This document shows, in pieces, positions 1-10,300 of a stretch of DNA of 64,000 bases. Source of the DNA: Silene noctiflora (Eukaryota > Streptophyta > Magnoliopsida > Caryophyllales > Caryophyllaceae); the NCBI GenBank assembly GCA_009801015.1, contig VHZZ01004324.1, positions 9,079 to 73,078 on the forward strand, written 5' to 3'. Below the pieces are notes generated by a model, which did not search any database, was not told the origin of the DNA, and saw nothing but the letters and a program-made list of their open reading frames with translations. Each line of letters opens with the position of its first letter. The stretch's first letter is position 1. The position numbers and the translations under genes are program-made.

Positions 1-409
1 AGCATGCATCCATATACATACAATTCAATCCAACCATTACTCATACATATACTAACTCGTTTGTTCGTCACATGATTATAACGTATACATATTGATATTA
101 TATCCTATTACCCAACCATCACACATCGTCACATTTACACTATGTTTAACACGTTGCATTTAACAATCACTGCAAGGCATACTTCACACTATTATACCCC
201 TTCACAACGTATATGGCACATTAATTCAAACCATCCCACGATTCACCACCATATACCACCTTTGAAACGCATCACAATATTACCATGTCTAACATTTTCA
301 CATTACCAAATCAAGCATTCTTCATCTCATCCATGCACATACTTACATCACAACACATACACCCTTTTTGTATGAGACTCAATACACACTATTACCATTT
401 CATACACAC
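1..409. other. AT-rich non-coding sequence
   Basis: No coding potential that I can support. The short open frames here are histidine- and threonine-rich translations of AT/CA-rich DNA without family resemblance. It probably belongs to the repeat-derived block that continues to 3272. Confidence 0.5.
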
Positions 410-1730
410 GCATTGATGTGTGCATTTCATATAGACCTTTTAGGCCTTTTTAGCACACATTTCTATGTTTATTTCGTAGTGTTTTACTACAAATGTCCCC
501 CGAATAGTCTACTTTGGCTTGTTTTACATTATTTGCAGGTACGAGCCGGAATGACTAAAAACCAGCTTATTTGTGGTCCTCCAAGCATGCATAAGAGAGT
601 CGGAGTGGAGTCTTGTCACCTAGAGATGCGTGAAGGCGTTTTAAAGGATGGGAGAACGAAACTTTAATGCTAATCCACTCGATCGTGTGGATTATGTGTG
701 TCGAAGACCTCGATCGAGCTGTCCTGTGCTCGATCGAGTGGACATAAGGAGCGAAGGACTCGATCGAGAAGTCTTTGTGCTCGATCGAGTGGATGCTTGG
801 TCATTTATACTCGATCGAAAGGTTTATGTGCTCGATCGAGTGGTTCAATGCTGATGGGCCTCGCAAACTCGTATGTTGGACTTTAAACGCTATGTAAATT
901 ATCATTTTCGTATAACTAGGCGAAAAACAGTAGTTTTGGGGGGGATTCATTCATTCTTTACACACACCCTAGTTTTAGAGACGGTTACTTTTGCTTTTCA
1001 TATTCTAGATCTAGACTTTGCTCTTTCTTCTTCCCTACTTGAATCTCGGTATCATCATTCTTGCTTATTTAATTTAATTACTTTTTATTATGTTCTCGGT
1101 TATTTCTTCTTTTGTTACTTTTGTTTCCCCATCGATTATGAGTAGCTAATTCACCTGCTAGGATCTAGGGTAGCCATGACATAGGAAGGATGAATTGACT
1201 AGAACACCCGTAATTTGGTTTGTATGCATCTGTTGCCTTTTATAGCTTTTAATTGTTTGAGTCGACGCATTCAATTGACTGTTTTGATACCCCCTTGACC
1301 AGATCGAAAGATTGGAATAGGGCAGATCAGCAACGATCATTGGGTTTAATACTGATTAGGGCGAAAGCTAAGTTAGTATTGTCTTAGGGCGAATAGCGGA
1401 CCGAAAGGACCTTTTCACTACCCCACAGACCAGATTTAGGGCATGNTATGATTTTAGTCCGGACCTTAGAGCCATGGTGAACCGACAATCCTAGTGTTTT
1501 CTCTCTCTGTTATCTCTTGCTCTACTTTCTCTTATCTTTATCTCTCTTTCCTTTAAATCTCGTAGTTTTTAGAAACAAATCAAACAACCCCCAAATTGGT
1601 TACCTTGACAGACTTAGTTAGCTATAGGGTTCCCATCTCCCTGTGGATACGATACCCGACTGCCTCTGCTACATTTAGTTGAGACCTGTTGGTTTATTTT
1701 TGATAGGGCTGCGACAGCCGTGTCGCACAT
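410..1730 (+). mobile_element. LTR-like fossil, Tat/Athila-type Ty3/Gypsy
   Basis: The stretch has the texture of a long Tat/Athila-type LTR in plus orientation. Near its 3' end (about 1640-1670) is the CCCTGTGGATACGATACCC block that resembles the conserved CCTGTGGATTCGACCC box of such LTRs, and it ends near the near-palindrome TGCGACAGCCGTGTCGCA at about 1709-1726. The 5' edge, near 410-420, is uncertain. No gag or pol frame is seen beside it, so it is a fragment or solo LTR: a broken fossil. Without a partner LTR no age can be estimated. It abuts the internal leader of the next, oppositely oriented element, which suggests nesting or a rearranged junction. Confidence 0.42.
678..840. repeat. 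Array of seven CTCGATCG palindromes
   Basis: CTCGATCG occurs at 678, 709, 729, 759, 780, 810 and 831, mostly inside the longer palindrome ACTCGATCGAGT or close variants. The steps are 31, 20, 30, 21, 30 and 21 bases, giving a higher-order unit of about 51 bases with two sites. All steps are near multiples of one DNA helical turn. It lies in the upstream part of the surrounding LTR-like sequence, where U3 control sequences would be expected. Confidence 0.9.
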
Positions 1731-3272
1731 ACAATTCCCGACTCAACATCCCCATTCGAATTGACTGGCTTAAGCACATTGGGGCCAAGATTTTGGAATG
1801 AGGGCGCCTTCTCACCCAAAACCGATCACTGAGGAGCTCCCAACTTACATACACCAGGTTCATTTTATTAGACTCACTACGTTCATTAGATTCATTGGTT
1901 ACAGGTTCCAAAATCGTCGCTCTGATACCANTTTGTAACACTCCCATCTACCAAGGAGCCTTAACAAGACCTTCCTCAACAGATAAGGGTGTTACCATCT
2001 CGGTTACCCGAGGCAAAGTAATGATCAAACGTCGATACAAGAACATTTAATGTATTTACAAATTATTACAAGTTATAAACAAAGGAAGAAAATTACAACT
2101 CATACTACTATCAACTACGTATCTAGACCGTCGTGACTCGTAGCAACTCGTCCCTCCGACACCCAGCAAGACTCCAAAGACAACCTGTCAAGACTGACTG
2201 CTCACCATAAGGATCACAACAGACACAACACAAAGAAAACAAACAAAGAAACACCACACAAGGTCAGTACCATAATAGCATACAACAACGGTAACAATAA
2301 CACACAAAGCATCACACAATTCCATCTCCATCCCACGCCACATTACATCACATCACGTCACCGACTACACCCCAAGGTGTGTAGCCCTGCCAGTGGGGGA
2401 CCGCAGCCACACCCACCTAAGCCCCGCTCATCGCAACGAGCGAAAACTTTGTTCCTTAATGTGCACATCCCCTCCCGTGGCGGGTTCCACGGAGGGCGAA
2501 TCAAGGGCGTGAAGCCACACCCGCAAGTGACTCCACTCAGCCGAGGACACACCTCGCAACACAGCCAACACCACACATCCACCACATCTCCACATACAAC
2601 CAACATATAACATTTATAACATAATAATCAGATAACAATGCCAATTATGAAACAGCAACCGAATCATTCAAACAACACGAATATCAACACAGGACAACCC
2701 AAAATACAGTACTGAGTAGAGAAACCCTACCTCTAGCAAACCGCAGCGATTCTGCACGCAGCTTCACAGCAACAAGAAACCATTGACATCTTATACAAAC
2801 ATTACGACATCTATCACTTTTACTACACACATCACTGAACTACCAGAGATGATGATGACGACAACGATAACACATACCTATACCAGCATCCCGGCGACGA
2901 GANCGCTTCCCGACGCATGCTCCCGTCCCCCAAGGCGACTCATTTTCCCCAACTCCTCAAAAGGGTGAGAACAGGAGAAGAAAGACAAGACGGCGACATC
3001 TAGGTTTAGAAAATGAAAAAGAAATGATGCGGGTTTTCTGATATCGCGATATATATATCTTGTCGCCGGACACGAGCTACTCGATCGAGTAACTAACTTA
3101 CTCGATCGAGTGCACTCTACTCGATCGAGTAACGACGCTACTCGATCGTGTGGACTCCGCTAGATCAAGTCACCACTCCTCAGCATTTACTACAAAAGAC
3201 AAACCAAGACTCAGGCAAGTACACAAGGTTCAGTCAACGGCAGTCAAGGGTCCTAATAGGGCGGGTATTACA
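1731..3272 (-). mobile_element. LTR plus primer-binding site of a Ty3/Gypsy-like fossil
   Basis: Bases 1934-3272 form a candidate LTR of about 1.34 kb with ends TGTAACAC and GTATTACA. Just outside its lower end, 1919-1930 reads as the reverse complement of TGGTATCAGAGC, the primer-binding site complementary to initiator methionine tRNA. The element therefore runs on the minus strand, with its 5' LTR here and its internal leader at about 1731-1918. The rest of the body is missing, replaced by an unrelated LTR-like sequence. The TGTAA(C/T)ACCC-type ends fit chromovirus-like Ty3/Gypsy LTRs, but family assignment is inference. It is a broken fossil; only one LTR is present, so age cannot be judged. 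Confidence 0.6.
3080..3169. repeat. Array of four or five CTCGATCG palindromes
   Basis: CTCGATCG occurs at 3080, 3101, 3120 and 3141, with a degenerate copy near 3160; steps are 21, 19, 21 and 19. In the minus-strand element this is about 90-190 bases inside the 5' end of the LTR, in the U3 part. The motif is the same as in the array at 678-840, although the surrounding LTRs look unrelated. Confidence 0.9.
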
Positions 3273-3287
3273 GGTACAAGCTCTCGA

Positions 3288-3720
3288 ATGACTCAAATTG
3301 AAGTATAATTGAAGCATATACACGATTTTCGAGATTCCGGGGTCTCAGAACAAAAATGTCCGTAAATCACACCAATGATTTCTCGGGTCAGGCAAAGCAT
3401 ATACATAATTTTCGAGACTGCTCGTGTGCGACATATAAGTCACAGATGGAAATCAGATATTCGTTGAAAATGGTTTAATACTTTTTATTCGGGGCTGAAA
3501 TTGAATAGAATAACTTCTGAAACGATCCCAGATACGTGGTAGAAAAACCGAGAATAAAGAAGTACAACCAGTACGGCCTCTGAAAACGGCTCAAATTGAA
3601 GTGTAATACATTTTTTCCGGGATTTCAGGGTCCCGCAACAAAAATATTCGTAAATCATAGATACGGTTTATCGGATCGGACAAAGCAGCCTCATAAATTT
3701 TGAAAAGCAACACTACATTT
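3288..3720. repeat. Two diverged copies of a ~145-bp unit, ~298 bp apart
   Basis: Two segments share a string of blocks in the same order: CTCAAATTGAAGT at about 3292 and 3590, then a TTTC(G/C)(A/G)G(A/G)TT-type block, then GGGTC, then ACAAAAAT.TTCGTAAATCA, then a TCGG..C(A/G)GG(A/C)CAAAGCA-type block. They look like neighbouring monomers of an old tandem or satellite-like repeat. I recognise no coding sequence. The remaining 3721-4030 is AT-rich and shows nothing further. Confidence 0.75.
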
Positions 3721-4031
3721 GAGACTACCGAATAAAAAAAAAATATATTAATTCCGTCATCTAATTCGACCGGTTCAATTTTAATCCGTCTATATCAATT
3801 TAAAGGATCTTAACCTCATTAATTACCTCATAAACCCTAATTAAATCGGTTTGAGTAAACTTGCAATATTAGTAGTTTAGTAGTCATTCCGTATCTGTGA
3901 ATAAATACATATACATATATACATATACATGGTGGCTCAATTTGGTGATTATTAAAAAATAAAAAGACTCCGTAGGTGGTTGGTTGGTTATGAAGGAAGG
4001 AAATTGGAAAGGTTTGTTAGGTTCTCGTATT

Positions 4032-4201
4032 TGCATGCACACCCGCAGAGCACAGTTTTATGTTTCTTTGACAGATTTGGTAGGTACCTGGTATTTGGTA
4101 TGCAGCAAGTTTAGGTAGTAGGATTGGTGAACAGGCGGCGCTGTTAGTGTGAGCAAATCTCTCTTTGGAATTTGGATATCAATGGCATGCAAATAGTAGT
4201 A
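4032..4201. promoter_or_regulatory. Two RY-type sites upstream of the VAL2-like gene
   Basis: TGCATGCA at 4032-4039 and CATGCA at 4196-4201 match the RY element (core CATGCA) bound by plant B3 factors of the ABI3/FUS3/LEC2 and VAL families. They lie about 290 and 125 bases before the proposed start codon of the VAL2-like gene. Position suggests the promoter or 5' UTR; possible autoregulation is inference, and single six-base sites are common by chance. Confidence 0.4.
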
Positions 4202-4300
4202 ATAATAATAATAATAATAATAATAATCCTATTCTATCCTATCCTAGTGTTACTTGTCAGATATTGAATTGAATTGAATTGAATTGAATTGAATTGAATT
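4197..4300. repeat. TAA and TTGAA microsatellites before the VAL2-like start
   Basis: About ten TAA units run through 4197-4227, and about seven TTGAA units through 4264-4300, ending 20 bases before the start codon. Both probably lie in the 5' UTR or core promoter and would be length-variable. Confidence 0.9.
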
Positions 4301-4319
4301 AGTTGTTGTCTTGTTGATG

Positions 4320-7300
4320 ATGGAGTCAAGAATTTGCATGAACACCTCTTGCGGTGCAAAGTCGTCTCGTGTCCAATGGAAGAAAGGCTGGGAATTAAAA
4401 TCCGGACAAGTTGCGGATCTGTGTTTCAACTGCGGGTCAGTACTTGGTTTGTTTTGCTGCAGGCACCTAGCTAATGATTTATCTATTCCTTTCCACAATT
4501 TTGACTTTTTTTTGTTAATTTGGCAGATCTGCTTACGAAAATTTGGTCTACTGTGATACATTTCATGTTGAAGAAAGTGGGTGGAGAGAGTGTAGTTTGT
4601 GCAACAAGGTATGACACCATTTCTTTTTACTAATGTGACTACCGTATTTGCTATTTCCAGTATTTGTTTGTTGATTTGACCTGGTAATGCAGAAACTGCA
4701 CTGTGGTTGCAGTGCTTCAGCTTCATTCCTTGAGATCCAGGATTTTGGCGGGGTCTGGTGTACTACCTGTGCTCGCTCTGCTGCTTCTCACTCAGTAACC
4801 TTTCTATTCTGTGCTTCTTATAACTTATTAACTCCAAACCCATCATGTGATCAACAGACTAGATGTTAATTACATGGGGATGGTCGGATGGATGATTCTA
4901 TATTGAAACCAAAATACTTCACTATTATCATTGGAGGGAATGTGGGTCTCTTATCTAGGCGAGGGCCTTTGAGACATTGGATAATCGATAATCGATAATA
5001 AATGCTTCATGCTGTTACCTCACCAAAATTACTTCTGTTGCTTCAAACTAAGTCTTGCCATTTTCTTCAACAATGCTGTGATGCAGGTCATGAGAGATGG
5101 AATCTCTTGCAAAGGTCAAACTTTGACCAAGAATAACAATACTTGTGGGCTACAGAACTCTCAGATTAGTAGTAAAGCAGACTCTGTTAACTTGGGTAAT
5201 GGGAATCTTTTGGCTTTGGGTAACATTGTCCAGAACAACGCACTTAGTTATTTGCCTCAGCCTCACACAGATCTCATGGATGGAATTTGTGGGCAACCAA
5301 AGCTGGAGGCCAGTTGTTCACAAGAGTCTGTTGGCTTGGGTTTTCCAGACGAGTCTTATGGACTGAATGGACTTGCAGTTTGTGCTCCAGCTAGTGAAGA
5401 TAAAAACAATGCAGGGGTCAAGGATATACGAGGACCTCAAATTCCATCCCTCAATATAAACCTTCAATCTCCTTCAAAGACTTCAAATTTTGCGATCAGT
5501 TTTCTCAGCGGTGTTGAAGACGGAGACAAGAGCAGACCAGCACTCTGTCAGTCAGGACAAAAGCCTCGCCACATTTTGCCGAAGCCTCCAAAAAGCAATC
5601 CCTCCAAAGGTGTTGATGCAAGTAAAGGTCCATATACACCAATGCGGGTGGCACGACCTCCTGCTGAAGGGCGGCTGAAAAATCAGTTGCTTCCACGTTA
5701 CTGGCCTAGGATCACAGATCAAGAATTGCAAAAGCTATCTGGGGAGTATCCTTCAAACAGCTGTTCTTCTTTGACTTTGTCTATCACTATTCATGTTGTG
5801 CATGTGTTTATAGCATACATCAACCGGCGGTCAAGCGCGCGTGCACACATACATATTCATACACACAAACACACATGTTTTTGAAGGATACACACAAACA
5901 CACATTATGTTCTTTTTTTCTGTACATTGGCTGTGTATGTTACCTACCTTAATTGCACTATCTTCTAGGTTGAATTCCACAATTGTGCCGCTATTTGAGA
6001 AGATTCTTAGTGCTAGTGATGCAAGTAGAATCGGCCGCTTGGTTCTTCCCAAAGCATGTGCAGAAGTAAGTTGTAATCATATGATGCATTTCCTGGGATC
6101 ATACCAGCTGGCTATGTAAAACTACCTCAGCTCCATATCATACTTATTATTCTCGTTTGAATTTGGTAGTCAACCGAATTTCAGCTTTAGTCTCAGATTT
6201 CTCTAAGTATATGTGGTTAATCTAGCTATACAACATAGAATTGGTCATTTTGATATAACAAAAGTCAAAACATTTTAATTTTACCCTGCATCATTTATAA
6301 AAAAAAAGTTGCTAGTATATCATATTGTGAGAATATATGATCAAAATTGATAATGTTTGACAACCAAATAAAAATGGAGGCAATATAAATGGGGTGGAGG
6401 GAGTATTGTTCTTGAAGGTTCTGTTAGCTCACTTTTTTCGTTGTTCATGCAGACATATTTTCCTTCTATCAATCATTCAGAAGGTCTTCCATTGAAAGTT
6501 CAGGATGTCAAGGGGAATGAGTGGACATTTCAGTTTAGATTTTGGCCAAACAACAATAGTAGAATGTATGTTTTGGAAGGTGTGACCCCCTGCATACAGG
6601 CCATGGAGTTACAAGCTGGCGATACAGGTACCCTCTCTCTCTCTGGCTTATTATCTTGTCAAAGAACATAGGATTCATTATTATGATACATGTCTAATTT
6701 ACTATAATTGAATATAATCTTTGATAGTTGAATGTAACCTGAGTTATATATATGACACCAAGACACTCCCTTTTTAAGCAAAAAATCTTGTTAAAATTTT
6801 CACGATTTAGCCAACCTCAGGCATGAAACTGAGCTTTGTAACATAGACAGAAACTATGGAGGAGAAAAGCTTTCATATTTACTTCATTGAATTAAAGTTT
6901 TAGTAACTCTAGTAGTCAAAGTGTATGCTCAGTTAGTCAGTTGTGGTGGTGAATCCTCTAGTTATTTTAAAAAACTTGACTTCTTAAATAACTACAACAT
7001 AATATCTTTGACTTTATGGGATGAGTCTGAGATATAATGGTATTATATTGTCTTCTACTCAAAATATGCTGAAGGTTTGATTCGTTGATACCACAAGCAT
7101 GTAGCTGTGGCTGTTTCATCTAGGAGCTTCTGAGAGGGTAGCGAATATGAACTTTTTAGATAAATATTGCGAGTAGTCTCAAGTCTGCCATATATTATCA
7201 TGTCTTCGGCCAATTACATTGTTCGACCGAGATATAATCGTTTAAGTCAGTGGTAAGTACCGGGCACATATTCATATGAAGCATTGGACAGAGTGCAATG

Positions 7301-10300
7301 GAAAAAGAGATCAGCATACTCTTTGTGTTGTCATGGATACAAGTGAGTTGTCATTGAAAGAAAGGGGAGAAGAAAAAAGTATACAGAGTTTGCTGATCTC
7401 TTACATCGAATCACTGTACAATTATTCTTCACTTATGCTTATATTGAATAGACCACTGTTACAATCGAGACTTCTATAGTTTAGCTCCCGTGGCTCACTT
7501 TCACTCTCCTATGTTATGAATTTCCTCGTGTGGTGGTATTCTGACCCTTTTTTTCCACTTTAGATACCCCTATTAATGTCCTGAAGCATTATGTTTCCAC
7601 TCTCCAGCCTTTGAGGCGGGGCATTATCTTCCTCTAATTGTGGCTGTTTGGTCCTAGTTACATTTAGCAGGATAGATCCTGGAGGCAAACTTGTCATCGG
7701 CTATCGGAAGGCATCAAATGCTCTTGAAATCCAGGTTTCGTTCATAATCGTGTTACATCTGATCCACTTTGCTGCAAATACGCTGTTAGCTGATATTGCT
7801 TTTTTTAAAAACAGGAGACACAAACATCATTGGTGAACCCTAATGGTGTGCCATCTGGAGAGAGCTTGTGCCATGATGTGCCTGATGGCTTGGCTAGTGA
7901 TACTGGTCCTTCTGGTCTACACTTGACAAGAGGCCTAGAAAATCATCTCACTTTTCTTCCTGAGCAGTTGGAAACTTTGAATGGGGATACTGTTTTAAAT
8001 AAGTATGAGAAGTTAAGCATGGCGAGTAAGGATGCCTCGCAGCAGCCTAACCTGGCACCCTTGAAGAAGAGAATGCGAGATATTAGTTCTAAAAGCAAGA
8101 GGTCAATCATGCACAATGAAGATGCCGTTGAAATTAGACTTTCATGGGAGGATACTCAAGACCTGCTTCGTCCTCCGCCAAATGCAGAACCAAACATTGT
8201 CCTGGTTGAGGATATTGAATTCGAAGAATATAGCGTAAGTTATGATCAAATTTCTTTTTAAAGAAACAAGGTTTGATTTATACGAAGATGATGCATCCAT
8301 GGAGGTTGCTCTATACTGGGTCTTTGTTCTTTTCCTTCATCACTCTCCTATTCGTGTAGATAAATAGTTGTATTATTTTATATTTAAAACCATCATAATC
8401 ATCAATTTTATGCCTTTTAGGAACCTCCAGTTTTCGGTAAAAGAACATACTTCACCGCCGCTCGACTGTCAGGGTAAGTAAACATTTGACATTTATATTT
8501 AAATTTTCTACTCCATTTTATTGCAGTTAAGAGCTGGTTACATTGTTTCCTTTTATTTTAAATAATACTTCAGAGTTTTCTTCTTTTATTTTTTATATTC
8601 TTGTGGATTATTAATGGGTACTTTAAAACTGGAATTCTACCTCGATTTTATGATCCTTTTGGCTTATGAATCTTTCCAAATTTATGCAAGGAGACAGGTT
8701 GAAATTGAGAGTCTAATTTTACGTAATTACTATTTCATATAGGGTGAAATTGAGAGTCTAATCAAACACATTATTTTTCACAAATTTTCCTTACCTTAAT
8801 TCCTCAATTAAATTCACTTTTTTTTCCTTCTCCATCTCAAAAGTCACCCCAAACTACTTGTAAAATTTCCAATTATGAATCTTAATTTGCATATTAAATT
8901 AGCAATTACTTCTTTTTCTTAAATAAATCACAAGAATGTATTTTTGGTTGAAGTAGTTCCGTTTTCACCCAATTACGGGTTTCTTAATAAATTTTTTTGT
9001 CAAATATTGGTAGTGTGGGGAGGGTGAGGTAGGGGTGACAAAGATGTATATAGGGAGGCGACGGCTAGCGGCTGATGGAGGGGGTGAGGGGGGTGTGCAG
9101 GTGGAGACATGGGTGGATCACTGTAGTATGTAGGGGTGATAACGAGTCGTGCTCGTATGAGCAAAACTCGAGCTCGAGCTCGGGCTCGGGATAGTTGTTT
9201 AATTTTTGTTTTTCGATATTTTCAATAACAAACAGGATTCGAAGATTATATATAAAATTAAAGATTATATATAAAAATATTAGACGAATCAATGAAACCA
9301 TTAGATATGATACAAAGATATAATCATGATATGAAATATTTTCATAAAATAAGAGCAAGATCTTATCTAATCACACAAGTTCGAGCTGTTCGCGAGTCTT
9401 TCGAGCCGAGTTAATGTTAGCTCGGCTTGACTTTTAGGCTCTTGAGCTCGAGCCCAAGCTCGCACGAGCGGAGCTTCTCTAGTTGCTCGCCAAAGGGGGT
9501 TGGGGTGGTGGCAGCCTGGCAGGAGAAGGGTGGTCGGATGATGGAAGGAGGGGTGGCAGAGAGGGCGTCCGGTGAAGGAGGTGTGGCATAATTTGAGTTG
9601 ATATCATGTTAGAATTCGAAAAGGGGTTTGGACCTCACCCACAAGGAGAGAGAGCTCACGATACAAGCCCAAGCACCCAAGGAGGTTTCATCCTAAAACT
9701 AATTGGTGATAGGAGGCGTAGCCCCTTGGTTTATAGTAGTGAATTCCCTTCTCATTTTACCAATGTGGGACACTCACATGTGGGTAGACCACATAACGGA
9801 GCTCTTAACCGGAAGCAATTTGAATTCATGTCAAAACATAAATTCGAAATGGTTAGAAGTTACGACCTTTGAGCACTACTATTGGATGACTAAAGGCTGT
9901 ATTCAAATTGATGACCTTCTCTTATGCCATATCTTTTGTATCTTCTATCCTAATTTAATGTGTTGAAGCCTTGAAGGTGAAGAAATCTATTTGTCTTGTC
10001 CTAGTAGTGATCGTATTAACAACTTCGTGATTAAGTTTCTATTGAACTTCAGGGTGCAAGAGCAATGGGCACAGTGTGATAATTGTTCAAAGTGGAGGAA
10101 GTTACCAGCAGATGTTCGCCTTCCGCCAAAGTGGACATGTTCAACAAATATCTGGGATCTAAGCAGGTTTCCGACATTGTTGTTTGTCTTATGGTTAAAT
10201 TAATGGATATTCTTATTGATCTTTGAATGCCATGCTGGTTTCCTGTAGGTCTTCCTGTGATACATTAGAGGAAATGAGTTCGAAGGAACTTGAAAGTGTT

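Noticed and set aside
678-840. CRISPR-like regular repeat spacing
   Set aside because: Repeats are 8-12 base palindromes with 20/30-base steps in a plant LTR; no array architecture or cas genes, and the genome is eukaryotic.
2377-2613. Overlapping Pro/His-rich and Cys-rich frames as coding
   Set aside because: They lie inside the LTR and have no family resemblance.
4250-4726. 158-codon minus-strand frame over VAL2-like exons 1-3
   Set aside because: It spans sense-strand exons and introns with correct splice sites; it is a shadow frame.
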